A stretch of 64,000 nucleotides of DNA from Ligula intestinalis. Taxonomy: Eukaryota > Platyhelminthes > Cestoda > Diphyllobothriidea > Diphyllobothriidae. The translations under genes were made by a program, and so were the position numbers. Numbering within the stretch: position 1 is the stretch's first letter; the number at the start of each line of letters is the position of its first letter. Location: the NCBI GenBank assembly GCA_036362985.1, contig JAYGXS010000009.1:20193974-20257973 (forward strand), written 5' to 3'. The notes under the pieces were generated by a model. That model searched no databases. It saw only the letters and a program-made list of their open reading frames with translations, and had not been told where the DNA came from. Positions 31,400-43,339 of the stretch are shown here, piece by piece.

Positions 31400-34223
31400 G
31401 TGGCTGTCAGACTGCATGCACGCGGTCGAAACACTACAAACGCAAATCAAAACTTCGCTCTTCCCCACCCTCCCTCTAACCCGTTTCCTTCCCGCAGGAC
31501 AGCTCCTAGAGCTCACAGGACGACAGCTCCGGGAGCTCAGGTAAGTCCTATCATCTTCGGCGCTTGGAATGTTCGTTTCCTTTTAGATAACCCGAGGAGC
31601 ATCCGACCGGAACAGAGAACAGCGCTAATCGCCCGGGAACTGGCGCGCTTCAAGGTGGACATCGCCGCACTCAGTGAAACCCGCTTCTCCGGTGAAGGTT
31701 CCATAGAAAATGTGCGTGCCGGCTACACCTTCTTCTATGTGGGCCTTCCGGCGGCAGAGCGACGCGAGGCCGGCGTCGCCTTTGCCACCCGGAAGGACAT
31801 CGTGGGACGACTACCCTGTACGCCGCAGGGTATCAACGAACGCCTAATGAGCCTCCGTCTGCTTCTTTGGGGTGGCAAATTCGCCACCATCGTCAGTGTC
31901 TACGCTCCTCCGATGACCAGCCCCGACGAGACAAAGAACAAATTCTACGACGAGCTGCACGCCCCCTGGCCTCCGTGCCGAAGGCGGATAATTTGATTGT
32001 CCTTGGCGACTTCAATGCCCGCGTCGGCACAGACCACGCCGCCTGGCGAGGAGTGCTCGGACCCCATGGCCTCCGAGGGCTCAATGACAATGGACTACTC
32101 CTCCTTCGAACCTGCGCGGTGCACCGCCTCACGCTAACCAACACCTACTCCAGCCAACCGCTGCAGTACAAGGCGACCTGGATGCAGCCAAGATCTCGTC
32201 AGTGGCATCCTCTGGATTACGTCCTCGTGCGGCGGCGCGATCTCCAGGACGTGCTGGTGCCAAAGGCAATGCCGGGTGCCGATGGTGATACTGACAATCG
32301 GCTCATTATCTCCAAGACGCGGATCCGTCTCCAGCCACGCAGGAGACCACAAGGTAAGCGACCCCCAGGTAAATTGAATACCGATTTTTTAAACTTGCCT
32401 GCCAACCGTTTGCGTTTCAGCAACGAGTTGACCCAACAACTGGATAACCCCCCAGTCGTAGATGAGAACACTTCCGTTGAGAATCGATGGTGTCAACTAC
32501 GGGACGCTGTTCAATCCCCGGCCGAACGAATCCTTGGGCCTGCACCCCACCCACACCAAGACTGGTTCGATGAACATGATGCAGCCATCAGTACTCTCAT
32601 CTCTGAGAAGAATCGCCTCCGCAACGATATGTCACTCACCCTACCGACGCCACGAAAGCAGCCTACTACCAAAGTAACCGTCTTGTACAGCAGCGGCTGT
32701 GGGAAATGCAGGACGCTTGAATGGCTCATAAGGGTGAGGAAATTCAAGGCTATGCAGACCGCAATGAATGGAAGAACTTCTTTGCTGCACTCAAAGCGGT
32801 CTACGGCCCCGTAGTCAGAGGCACAGCTCCGCTTCTCAGCGCGGATGGTACCACCCTCATCAATGAGAAGACCCAACTTCTGAGCCGCTGGGCCGAGCAC
32901 TTCCAAAGTGTACTCAACCGGCCCTCTACCACCTCTGAGGCTGCCATTGACTGGTTGCTGTAAGTGGAAACTAATGTTGACCTCAACCTCCCACCCACCC
33001 CTGAGGAGACCATCAAGGCTGTGCAGCAGCTGTCCAGCGGGAAGGCACCCGGGTCCGACGAAATCCCAGCAGAGATCTAGAAATATGGTGGTCACCAACT
33101 CATAACTCACCTCACCACCCTGTTCCAAGAGATGTGGCAGCACGGAAAAGTCCCTCAGGATTTGAAAGACGCCACAATTGTCCACCTCTACAAGCGTAAG
33201 GGGAACCGTCAAGTCTGTGATAACCACCGCGGAACCTTACTGCTGAATATTGCCGGTAAAATCTTTGCACGTATTCTCCTCAATCGTCTGAATAGCCACC
33301 TGGAACAAGCGCTTCTGCCTAGAAGCCAGTGTGGTTTCCGACATCATTACGGCACCACTGAGATGATATTTGCCGCACGTCAGCTGCAGGAGAAATGTCA
33401 AAATATGCGGACCCACCTCTACACTACGTTCGTAGATCTGACAAAAGCCTTCGACGTGGTGAACCGGCCCGGACTTTGGAAGGTCATGCAGAAGTTTGGC
33501 TGTCCGGAACACTTCACCCACATGGTTCGATAACTCCATGATGGGATGATGGCGCGCGTCACGGACTACGGAACTCTATCTGAGGCCTTCGCAGTGACCA
33601 ATGGAGTGAAGCAGGGCTGTGTCCTCGCGCCCACCCTCTTCAGTCTCATGTTCTTTGCCATGCTGATGAACGCCTACTGTGACGAGCGCCCCAGAATCCC
33701 CATCAACTACAGAACGGACGGAAACCTTCTCAACATTCGTCGGATGCAGGCCCCCACGCGCGTCTTCACAACCACAGTCCATGATCTGCTGTTTGCGGAC
33801 GACTGCACTCTCAACACCACCACCGAAGCGGATATGCAAAGGAGCATGGACCTCTTTGCAGCAGTTTGCGCCAAGTTTGGCCTCACCATCAACACGGACA
33901 AGACGGTGGTTATGTCTCAATAGCCGCCAGGTGCTGACCTCAACCCCGCGCACATCAACGTCAACGGAGCCGTACTGCAGAACGTGGACAACTTCACCTA
34001 CCTCGGCAGTACGCTTTCCCGCAACACTAAAATAGACGCCGAGATTGCCCGCAGAATATCCAAAGCTAGCCAAGCCTTCGGTCGGCTCCAAGCCTCCGTA
34101 TGGAATCGTCATGGTCTTCAACTGTCAACGAAATTGAATATGCACAAGGCTGTTGTGTTGTCAACACGTTTGTACGGAGCGGAGACTTGGACTGTCTATG
34201 CTAGCCAAGCGCAGAAACTGAAC
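31400..34223 (+). pseudogene. EN-RT ORF of RTE copy 2, frameshifted
   Basis: The endonuclease N-terminus is intact: GAWNVRFLL (31560-31587), SETRF with catalytic Glu, and GDFNARVG after a one-base loss near 31970. The TGG missing from copy 1 is present (KATWM). Further frame change near 32627; stops at 32961 (CAA to TAA), 33077 (TAC to TAG), 33531 and 33921. RT motifs [20 protein letters not shown] and FADD are all readable. Comparison with copies 1 and 3 shows each break is private to this copy. Confidence 0.85.
31541..31586 (+). other. 46-nt GT-AG segment absent from RTE copy 1
   Basis: Begins CAG|GTAAGT and ends TTTCCTTTTAG|A. It encodes the endonuclease WNV motif, so it is normally coding sequence. 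Copy 1 joins the flanks exactly (6332/6333). Confidence 0.8.
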
Positions 34224-34443
34224 CTAACAGGGCTTATCATGCCGTATCGTGAACTGCCACTACTAAGTATGGATTCAAGCCATATCATCAACAGGCTATC
34301 TAGCAGCCTAAGTCTTGCGAAATGTGATTTCCTGCCTATGCAGCACTGCTAGTCCTTCTGTTATTAGCAAAACAAACACTATTAGCCAACACCACAGTCG
34401 TTGCAGTCGCATCGTTCACTCTGCGACAATCCTCCGATGAAAG

Positions 34444-34701
34444 GTAAGCTGCGCTCTTGATCCTGTCCTACCTGTTCTACTTGTTTCTGTTCTCCCTCTT
34501 TTCCTTTTTTCGTTTCGCACTGCCCTAACTTCCCTCTCCTTTTTTCTTACCCCTCATCTGCCTATCTTTGTTATCTTCTTGATTTTCCTCTCGTTTCTTG
34601 CACTTCTCTCTCTCCCTCCTCAATTTTCCTTTTTTCGCCTTTCTTCTTCTGCCCATCCACGTTGCAAAGTTTACCAGCTGTCTCTCTCTTTCCTGTTTCA
34701 G
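34444..34701 (+). other. Intron-like segment inside R1 copy 2
   Basis: AAG|GTAAGC donor and TTTCCTGTTTCAG|CC acceptor after a long C/T-rich stretch; same positions as in copy 1. Confidence 0.45.
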
Positions 34702-34704
34702 CCC

Positions 34705-34804
34705 NNNNNNNNNNNNNNNNNNNNNNNNNNNNNNNNNNNNNNNNNNNNNNNNNNNNNNNNNNNNNNNNNNNNNNNNNNNNNNNNNNNNNNNNNNNNNNNN
34801 NNNN
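34705..34804. other. Assembly gap (100 N)
   Basis: Exactly 100 N, the usual placeholder for a gap of unknown size. Confidence 0.95.
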
Positions 34805-35400
34805 GGGAGAGAGTGAGGTCGACCTCGGCGCGTTTCTTCCCTCACTATAATAAATCTGAATGCGTCTGAATCTATCACGGTGCGCTAAAAGCCGTGGCTT
34901 AGAGGGTCTGCCAACTGGTGCGAAAACTCGGGCTCCTACGTAGCTGCTCCTTCTGTACGCATGTGTCTGTGTGCGTACGGGAGGAGAGGGAGGACTGAGA
35001 GTCAGGCTGCAATGGCTCCTTCTTAATGTGGCCTTTATGGCGCTCCCGCGCAGTCGGGAGCATACCTAGCGAGATGGCTGATGCAAGTGTGCGCGTGTTG
35101 AGTGATTACAGTGCCAGCCATCTACACCCTCCCTCATCCACGGTCTTATTGACTTTGTCTTTACACCGGATACGGAGGTGGGAGTGGCGAGCAAGTGGGT
35201 AGATTCTGCGCGAGTCTGCCTAAACTCCTGTTTCCTCTCGTGACAGTTCTCTGCGTTGCTCCCACTTGCTGTCGCTTTCGTGTTGCTTGCCCAGCTTGCC
35301 TCTGTGTATGTTGCGGCTTGCTTTAGCGTTTGCTGCGGCTCGTTGAAGCACGTGGTGCGCATCTTCGAAATCGACGGGGAAACTGTCGTGTGCAACAACT

Positions 35401-36690
35401 AGGCATCCTGTTAAATGAAACCGGTAGCAAATCTCTGTGACTGAACGGGCCACGAAGTGGGTTCCCATGGCTCAGTCACATCAACACGTTCACTCTGAAA
35501 GTGCATAAGAAAGGTTCAATTGTGAGTTGTAGGGTCCACCCACAGTCTGGATTTGGCAAACAGCGACCAATCATGGGGACCGGATTATGCAGGGGATGAA
35601 ATGCCAGGCCTGCGCGCTTGCTAACCACGACACTCGACTGGATCCGTGCCTCGGACGAATACTCTAGGGATCGGAGAGAAAAGGTCAGCGATTCATGGCC
35701 GTATCTGGGATCCAGATGACACCTGATAGCCCAGACTCCCGACCAATCATGCAAAGACCATCCACGCGACAATGCGCACGCAGTCTACACAAACTGACTT
35801 CGCCCTCACGGTTTGTATGCCAATAGGACCGTTTAATCAGCCCGTGCGCAACGAGGATGCGAGTAAGCAACTTCGAGAAAGAACACTGTACTGGCCATTT
35901 GTGGCAAATTTGCCTTCGGTATCTAATTATCCCTCCGACCCCAGAAGGAATATGCTTTGAATTTAAATTGTGGTTCGTTTGGTTCTTGAGCTCCACGTTT
36001 AAGGTACTTAGCCTTGTTTCCGCGGTTTAGGTTGACTATATTTTAGAATGGACTGACTGGTTGAGACTGAAGGACTGCAGAAATACGGCATGCGGAATAT
36101 GAACTGACGGCGAACATTGAGGCAACTTCGGTCTTCCAGGAGTATACTGCTTTCAAATAAAATTTATGTGTGCTCCTAAGATGTATAGTGGGACTTCATA
36201 GTCTTTTAACCTAACCTTACACAAAATGCAATTAAGGATACTGACAAATGTGCGATACCTCAAGTAACCCCGGACTCTTTAGGCTTCTGTGAACTTAAAA
36301 ACTTTAGGTTTTCGTGGAATGCAAACTTTTTTTCGAGGATGATGTTGATGCTTGAAAAATATTTCCTGCTGGCGAAATTACCAAGACATTCCCCGTTGCC
36401 TTGGACGGTATTTCTGCTCAGAAAAGTTTGGTCGCTTTCCGAGGTGGTCTAGAGTACCAAGCGTTATTATAAAACACTAGCAATTGACACTATGAAAATA
36501 GGCAAAATGATGTTGTACCTCTGTTTACTGTGACTAGACTCTTGCCCACATTCAGTTGACTACTTTTACAGAAGGCTAACCTGTTTCTCACTTTCCATTT
36601 TAGCTGCTCAAGCAGCCTGTGTGTTTAATTTAAATAAAATGATCAGTTTACTCAATCACCTGAATTATTTCATGCTTACAAAACAGACAG
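35401..36690. other. Intronic DNA without recognised elements
   Basis: No repeat or coding signal that I can name. Confidence 0.45.
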
Positions 36691-36701
36691 ACAAAACTCA
36701 C

Positions 36702-36898
36702 TTGGTAAAGACTTCATTCTGCTTTTCACGCAGCTTCTGGCGAGATTTCCGAACGGCAGCGTTGTTTCGTCGTCGCAAAGCCAGGTACCTCTCATCTGTC
36801 GCCGCCTTGTTGGATTTAGCCATCGTATTCTGTTGTCTGCTGCTAGTTGCACTCTGTCTGTTGCCCTGTGGGCACGCACGTGAGTCATTTCGTGACAT
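36702..36898 (-). CDS. C/EBP-like bZIP transcription factor, exon 1 (start and basic region)
   Basis: First coding exon: ATG at 36896-36898 in a GCGGCCATG context, with an in-frame TAG at 36932-36934 and no ATG between them, which supports this start. 65 codons plus two bases. The N-terminus (1-35) is polar and short. The basic region is at about 36-62: ERYLALRRRNNAAVRKSR, holding the NNxAVRKSR signature of C/EBP factors at 45-53. It ends ACC AA|GTGAGT, a strong donor (intron starts at 36701). Joining to exon 2 gives 564 nt, or 187 residues plus stop, in frame. An alternative is an unseen 5' exon spliced upstream of the basic region, but the stop and ATG make that unnecessary. Confidence 0.85.
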
Positions 36899-36934
36899 GG
36901 CCGCGTCGTTTTGTAGCTCGTCAAGACCTCGCTA

Positions 36935-37140
36935 CATTAGCCGGCGCGGATGCCGATCCACGCGTAGTGAACTGCTCCAAAGCAGTCGTTGAAAATCCGT
37001 TGTTGACCTTGGCTTCTGATTGGTGGAGGGCGTGTGCAATCCAACTTCTTCTGTGCCGCCCACGCACACGCTCGTCACACTTGCAGGTCAGGGCCCGTTT
37101 TTGCGTGTGCTAGTATCTGCCTCAAGCCTGATTGGCTGCT
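36935..37140 (-). promoter_or_regulatory. Candidate promoter of the C/EBP-like gene
   Basis: On the minus strand, CCAATCAG occurs at 37016-37023 and 37128-37135 and a GC-box-like GGGCGG at 37056-37061, all within 240 nt of the ATG. The stretch is GC-richer than its surroundings and no TATA box is evident. The transcription start is not determined. Confidence 0.4.
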
Positions 37141-37349
37141 ACGTTGGAGAAATATCGGCCCGCGGTAGCCGTGACATGAGGTCTATCGCGAATCTGCAGG
37201 ACTCAATGCGTCCTGTAGTCAGACTACGGCCCGTTGTTTTTTTACGTACCTTGCTCGCATTGCAGCTTCTTTCCAACCAATTAAGGCACCCAGAGGGGTT
37301 ATCGCGGATCAGAAATGAAATCTACGCGATTCTTTCAGCTGTATGAGAG

Positions 37350-38660
37350 AAACAGTGAAGTTAGTTGAACGCGTTGTAACCTGCTATGGTTTTGGCTATG
37401 ACTCAGGCCAAAACACCTAGTAAAAAACATAAAATCAAAAATGCACTGAGTTTTCCTGGTAGGTTAAAGAAGGCAGCAGAGCGTGTTTATTTCTGCAGCA
37501 AAATGGCCTCGAAAACTGATCCAGGGGTCAGCCTTTTTATCTAGCTGGTGCAATTCACATGCTGAAATGATCATCTGTAAGGAGGTTTTTTCAACTGCTA
37601 GCAACTGAAGTAAAAGCGTCAGAAGTAGTTTAAGTAGTGTACCTCATATACCCCCTGGTTCCCACATTTCGACCTACGGAAACGGTAGTTATAGGGGTTT
37701 TATGGATGGGGCATTAGGATAGGCAGTGGAATATACTGTAATAACTGTTCTATGAATTTTCATTTTACTATGTTTAGCAATGTTGTTGATTTATATCTGC
37801 TGATTTTCCTAATCTGCATTATCGTTTAACGTATTAAGGAAAAACCCGATTATCAAAATGCAGGTTTCTTAAAAATCCTGAAGAAAATAGACATGGTGGT
37901 CAGGAGCTCGTCTACTTCCCCTTACCTGAGGTCCAACTTATCGGTCTTGAGTTAGATTAGTTTAGTCCGCGGTGAAAAGCGTCACGCACAACTTCAATCT
38001 ACATGCGAAACAACTTACGCCCAGTGGTTGTGGAAAACAAATTAAAATACCTTTATCCACTTTACACTTATTTCTACAAATTTCCTTCCCTGCCTACCGT
38101 ATTTTCTCACCCCCGAAAACCCTATAACCCCCGTTTACGTAGAACAGAATGCCGGGACTAGGGGTATATAAGGTTCGCAACTTAAACTACGTTTGCCCTA
38201 TAGTTAAAACATCAGCTTACTTCGTAACACTGATTTTTTGCTTTTTTCGCACTTCCTTCTGTTCCAAAAATAGTGGTATTTCTAAGAAAGATAATAGTAC
38301 TTGAAAAACCGCAATGCGTCTTTTTTACTAGAGATCGTTCCTTTACGGATGTAGAACTTTGGGGGACACAAATTGGGTTGCCTTTACGCATCATGGATTT
38401 TATTTTGAAAATCCTTGAATTTCATATTATAGACAGTGGACCGTATATTTCCCGACAGAACATGCAACTATGAAAGTCCCCCTCCAAGCATCAATTGAAT
38501 TTAACTGAAAGATGCCTGTATCATGGCTAGTTTGCCCTTCCATTTCCTGCTGGGAGGGGACTGGGAGGAGACTGGGAGCATATGGGCAATCCCTACGAAA
38601 TTGCAAACTGCACGAAATCGTACCACCTCTATCATTGCAAGGGTCCGCCGAAATAACTCC
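37350..38660. other. AT-rich DNA, nothing recognised
   Basis: Short chance ORFs only. Confidence 0.45.
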
Positions 38661-38689
38661 CTCAAATATGAGAAGAAGATTCGAGCGCT

Positions 38690-38745
38690 TGGACAGCACT
38701 TTTACTCGCCTGATGTTTCGACATCCACAAACAGCCACAAACATG
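38690..38745 (-). other. Hammerhead-like PLE end, decayed
   Basis: Minus strand GGATGTCGAAACATCAGGCG then AGTAAAAGTGCTGTCC, the same order as in the PLE ends at 43.4 and 62.3 kb. The CUGAUGA box is lost. Confidence 0.4.
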
Positions 38746-38749
38746 TAGC

Positions 38750-39190
38750 GACCTCGTATTCTAAGTCATGCTTTCCTTGCACGCCTCTGGGACATATCCC
38801 GCATGTCTGGGTCTCGTGTCCAACAGAATGTGCGCGCCAGCTGGTATCCAACATCAGGTTAAAGTCACGTACGTGTCTTCACCCTCTGTCTGTCTTAACT
38901 GTCAAATTAAGTTGCAAGGCCGGTCCTCAAAGGACCTTATTGCGAGGATTGCTTACGATTAGACACTTCCAGAACTGGTGACCTCACGTCTGGTTGCAGT
39001 CATCCAGACTCGGCCAATACACCCATCGGAATGTGACTTTGAACTCGCCCCGCTCATGGCTGAACTGTGCACGTCTGGGTGTCACTTACTCATTTCTCAT
39101 ATTCTACTCCTTCTACACTTGATTAAATTATCCATAACACTCTGTCCTCCCGCGCCTTATCCTATTTACTAGCTTATAACCATTCGGATA
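38750..39190 (+). repeat. R2-like repeat, diverged
   Basis: CATATTCTACTCCTTCTACA and CTGTCCTCCCGC blocks in R2 order. Confidence 0.45.
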
Positions 39191-39789
39191 TGTTCTATCA
39201 CCTATTGTCCAGCCGGACCATTTCGTATCCTACAAACACATGTGCGTAGGGACGCTCCATCGGCGTGCTAAGACGCACTGTAGTGAACCAAAGGCAAAGT
39301 TGCCGGAACGCATCACCTTCGACGGGTGTTTAGAGGTACAAGCTACCCGCGCAACTTCTTTAGCCGATACCTGCGCAAACGAACTGACCAACAAAATCAT
39401 GCCGACCCTAAAATTTGGCGAGTGATCCCGTGCCGTCGGCCGCTTTCTTGCACCACTTGAGTCGCACAGAGGCTGAAAGGCAATCATAAGGCGTCAGATA
39501 ATGCAATCGAAGGACCCACTGCCATGACAATACACATCTGGAGTCGTCTGGAGGATCTGGTGCAGTTGCGGACAAAGCAACTATGTCAGACAAACCACCA
39601 GATTTCTCAAGACGCGAATCGCCGAACGCGTGGCAGCAGTGCGACGAAATGATACCATTACTCATGTGGCGGCTCATCGAAAGAGATCCGACCAAATTTG
39701 ATGAGGCCGAAATTTTCACAAGAAGTGACAATCGTATGAGCCAAGAATTATTTGAGTTATGCTTCACGGGCCCCCCGATTCCGTAAATA

Positions 39790-40585
39790 TTCCCATGGTT
39801 AATCTTAAAGGTCAGTTCATGGCAAACAATTGTTTTCAGCAACTCGTCATCAGGCCGAACATTTGCGAGGGAAATGAACGCTTTACACAGCAATTAAAGT
39901 TTGAATATGTAGAAAAATAAATAACTGTCTAACATGGGCGCTGATTGGCTTCTACATATAGGCCATGTCAGCGTGTTGGCTGAGAGACTGCCGCTTGTTG
40001 GTAGGAGCAAAATTCTATCTCCAGCTGGTGTTGGTTAAGGCCATGGAAGTGTAAGAGCTTGTGTCAGCGTCTTCTGACAACATAGCACTGAATTGTCTAG
40101 CCTTATAGCTACTGCTTCAGCTGTTGCGAGCATCCGTTGGCGTAGGCCTTTGGAAAAGTTAGATGGTGTCCGGTAGACAGCCTGAAAGGCCCTAGTGGTA
40201 TCGACTCGATGATTCTTATCGACAAGGTGTGCAAGGATAGAGCTCGAGATCGATTTAGTGTAAATTTTCCTAAACCAGGCCGGTACGTGTTCACGTACCC
40301 CCTTTTCTCTTTTTACGAGCGCCTCGTTTTTCGGCCAATGTATCTTGCTCCACAGGAGCAAGTGAAGGAGTATATGCACATGGATGTGGCCTTCAACGGG
40401 AGTCAGTCTTTACCGCCCAATCATAGGAGAGGAGAGTTCGTTAATAACATGCGTAAGTTCGCCGCGGGTTAAGCGTTTGTGATCGCAATGTTCAGGCGTA
40501 TTTTTACCAGTGCGCTTGTTGCATCTCCTAAGAAAGGCGGTCTTCTGAATATGTCTTTCTTTTCTGCAGTTAAGGTAGTAGGCTT
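39790..40585 (-). mobile_element. Second PLE family, GIY-YIG end, nested
   Basis: On the minus strand CSCGARYIGRKTRR (GIY-YIG-type) is followed, after a frame change, by an ORF (40035-40379) containing GVREHVPAWFRK, SSILAHLVDKNHRVD, QAVYRTPSNFSK and RMLATAEAVAIRL. This family is distinct from the F/E/D copies. Only the 3' end is present. Confidence 0.65.
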
Positions 40586-40904
40586 CTTGATGCGTGCACC
40601 AATATCCCTATTCGGTGCTGAGACTTAACTTGGCCAAAGGAAGTCGCCATTTGGAGAACGTAGAGGCCATTGCGCCTTCCTACGCTTACAGCGGAGAGCT
40701 AAATGGCCAAGATATCATTCCGCCCAAGTCTACCACGTGTGATGAAAGTTCGGCAAGTCAGAGCCCGGATGCCGGTCAACAAGCTATCAACGCACAAGAG
40801 GGCAATTATCGTTAATTTTCGTAACAGATTTGCAGTATTGACTCTGTCCTATAAATACTGCAAATTCCTCTCCATATGTTATCCGTTTCCGCTATCGATT
40901 TCTG

Positions 40905-40975
40905 CTCACGTCTCTGTTAACGAATCTGCGACGAATATCGAAACATCGGGCGAATAAAAGTGTTGTCCCGCCGAT
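40905..40975 (+). other. Hammerhead-like motif of PLE F
   Basis: CTGTTAACGAATCTGCGACG, then ATATCGAAACATCGGGCGAA and TAAAAGTGTTGTCCC, in the order of the other PLE ends. The CUGAUGA box is changed to CTGTTAA. Confidence 0.45.
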
Positions 40976-41229
40976 CGAATTTTCTTTTTCTCAAATACTT
41001 CCTGGGACTCGCGTGTTCGCTTGAACTGCCAATTCCTTCACATCTCCCATGCCAACTTAAACAAGCACCTTTGTTTCTTTTTCACTCCTTGCCTGTTCCC
41101 GATATTTGGGATTTGTGCCTACCTGCCGTCACTGCGGCGATGATTTTAAATCACCGTAGTATCTACGGCAATAGGGGGGGGGGGCACCGTCCAGACAGAA
41201 AACGATCATTAGGAGCGCCGAGAGAGTGC

Positions 41230-42060
41230 CTACCCGTCACCTCTGTGAACCCACTGTCTTGTCAGGCGTTGGTCTGGCTGGACGCCTGTAAATCCGTCAC
41301 AGTCGACATGGAGAATCTGTGCTAGGGGCCCACATTAATGTCTATCAGGTCACACTTGTCAGCTCGCACGCATTAGCTAGCGGTCCCTACACCCCTGTCA
41401 GCCATTATCCCATCTTCAGTCAGCCTGATCAAGGCAGACCAATAGCATACGGGATTGGACACATGCTGTGCGTTCCAAGACTAAAGCTGAGGCTTCACGT
41501 AAAAATAGTGCTACGTTGCTCACCTCCAATCCCATCTCAACCATCGCGACCATGACCGCTACTGATACTCTCTGGTGAACGTTTATCTGTGGCAGCCTAC
41601 CTCGCTGACTCATGCCGGCTTCGTTGCCAAAAGTCGCGAAAGTGCAGTGGCTACGCGCGCCGACTAAACTCCTACGCACTGTCCGCCTTTGTTTGCCGAG
41701 AACTCGGCAACCATCGCGCGAGACAGGGACGCCCCCACTGGTGTCTGTCCTTGGCGTTCATCAATCACCATAAAGGCCATCAGACAGACAAAATTCTTCG
41801 GCGACTGACGTTGGAGTCACTCGGCCTTCCGCCTCGGCTCGAGACGGATGCGACGCTGCAGTGCTATCTCACGGTGCTGATGGTCGAACACAACGCCAGG
41901 CCGAGTCAACCACATTTCTACTCTCTTTTCTCCTACTTATTCTGTACAGAATATGACCTTATCATACTCTGTTTCTCCAAGACTTCTCTATCATCTCCTA
42001 AGGAACCGGGCCTGGAAGATCGCAGTCGTTAGGGTTAACCGGTGTAGCTTTAACAGCAAC
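41230..42060 (+). repeat. R2 dispersed repeat, long sense copy
   Basis: GAATGTGACGGATTTAC-like upstream part, CTACTTATTCTGTACAGAAT, CTCCTAAGGAACCGGGCCTG, GATCGCAGTCGTTAGGG. The terminal hairpin arm is lost. Confidence 0.6.
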
Positions 42061-42084
42061 CTTTTGCGATACATCGACCGCCAA

Positions 42085-42162
42085 CGGAGTTAATTTGTCC
42101 CGCTTTACCTTAAATCTCATTTCTCGGTCCCGGATAGCAGCCGCACAGCAGGTAGTGGGCTA
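42085..42162 (+). repeat. R3 repeat fragment
   Basis: TTAATTTGTCCCGCTTTACC, CTCATTTCTCGG, ATAGCAGCCGCACAGCAGG, ending where PLE E starts. Confidence 0.5.
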
Positions 42163-42550
42163 GGCAGAGGCGGTCCTGCAACGGCTGGAGTCGCTGGTTT
42201 TCCAACACAACAGACCAAAATTATGGGCGTGGTATGCGGATGACACCTTCGTCGTCATCGAAAGGGATCAGATGCTCACGTTCAAAGAACATCTCAACAG
42301 CGTCTTCCCGGACATCCAATTTATGATGGAGGGTGAAAAGAACAACCCGTTGACCTTCCTTGATGTCCTCGTCTGTCGCAAAGATTGTGGTGGTCTAAAG
42401 ACTTGAGTATTCAGGAAAGCGACAAACACAATGCAACTAATGAATTACAACAGCACAAACGCATTTGCGTAAAGACGCTCTATCGGCGTCTTAAGGACGC
42501 ACTGCAGCGAACAAGAAGATAAAGTTGCCAAGGAAGAATGCCTTCGATGG

Positions 42551-42985
42551 GTGTTCAGAGAGATTGGGTTCCTGCGCGACTTTTTCAACCGGTGCCTGCG
42601 CAAACGGGATGGTCAAAAAAGGCGCACCGACCCCAAAATTTGGCGTTCGATCCCGTACGTCAAAAATGTATCGGAAGCAGTTGGCCGCCTTCTCGCACCA
42701 CTTGGAGTTGGAGTCGCACACAGGCCGCAGGCAACCATAAGGCATCAGATAATGAAGCCAAAGGACCCACTGCCACGGCAAGAAACATCTGGGGTCGTCT
42801 ACAGGATATGGTGTAGTTGCGGTCAAAGCAACTATGTCGGAGAAACTGGCAGACTTCTAAGGACGCGAATCGCTGAACAGGTGGCAGCAGTGCGGCGAAA
42901 TGATGCCAATTCTCCAGTTGCGGCTCATTCGACGAGACTCGACCACACGTTAAAATTTGAGGAGGCCGAAGTGACAATCGGGTGA
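42551..42985 (+). pseudogene. PLE E ORF: connector and GIY-YIG endonuclease
   Basis: 144 codons, open. KIWRSIPYVKNVSEAVG is followed by GVVYRIWCSCGQSNYVGETG (the GIY-YIG pair appears as VYR...YVG) and RTRIAEQVAAVRRNDAN. The Arg of the GIY-YIG helix is present. It lacks the RT, which is upstream across stops, so it is a fragment. Confidence 0.8.
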
Positions 42986-43339
42986 GACGAGAACTACTTG
43001 AGTCATGGTTCGCGGGCCCCCAATCCATAAACAAATGCAGCGATTTGCCCAATCCATATTCAATGCTGAGACTCAATTTGGCCAAAGCAAGTCATCCCCT
43101 GAGGAACGGGCAGGCCACCGCCTCATCGTACGCCAACACCGGGGAGCCAGACGGTCGAGCAATCATCACGCCGAGCCCACCGCCAGTGATGAGAGTTCTA
43201 CAGGTCAGAGCCCGCGTGCCGTCCAACAAACCATCCACACGCAAGAAGGCAACTAACGTTAATTTTCACTGTATGTTTGCAGTAATGACTGCATCCTATA
43301 AATACTGCAAAATTCTGTTCATGCATTACCCTTTTCTGC

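Larger units (their letters stand above)
30278..34223 (+). mobile_element. RTE-like non-LTR retrotransposon, copy 2 (complete 5', 3'-truncated)
   Basis: The 5' leader (about 30278-31540) starts with a GC-rich block. From about 30860 it matches copy 1. Endonuclease and RT follow to the thumb (ASQAQKLN near 34200), where homology stops at 34223 and R1 begins. The missing 3' end is unusual, since LINEs normally lose the 5' end; replacement or recombination with R1 is likely. It lies antisense in the C/EBP-like intron. Confidence 0.85.
34224..35400 (+). repeat. R1 repeat, copy 2
   Basis: Reverse complement of R1 copy 1, interrupted by a 100-N gap. Starts directly at the truncated RTE copy 2 and ends near AACTGTCGTGTGCAACAAC. 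It includes the GCTCCCG...CGGGAGC hairpin near 35045. Confidence 0.75.
26701..36701 (-). other. 10,001-nt intron of the C/EBP-like gene
   Basis: GTGAGT donor and TTACAG acceptor on the minus strand, phase 2. It contains R2 fragments, one arm of the inverted duplication, several SINEs, a full 5' RTE-like copy on the opposite strand, R1 copy 2 and an assembly gap. The intron splits the bZIP domain between the basic region and the zipper. Confidence 0.8.
39225..41026 (+). mobile_element. Penelope-like element F, split by another PLE
   Basis: The first part (39225-39787) has RRAKTHCSEPKAKLPE, then GVVWRIWCSCGQSNYV (GIY-YIG) and ERVAAVRRND. Homology to the 42-kb PLE resumes at about 40590 (GCTGAGACTTAACTTGGCC) and runs to the shared 3' end TTCCTGGGACTCGCGTGTTCG near 41020. 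The intervening 0.8 kb is a different PLE in reverse. Several stops and frame changes. Confidence 0.75.
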
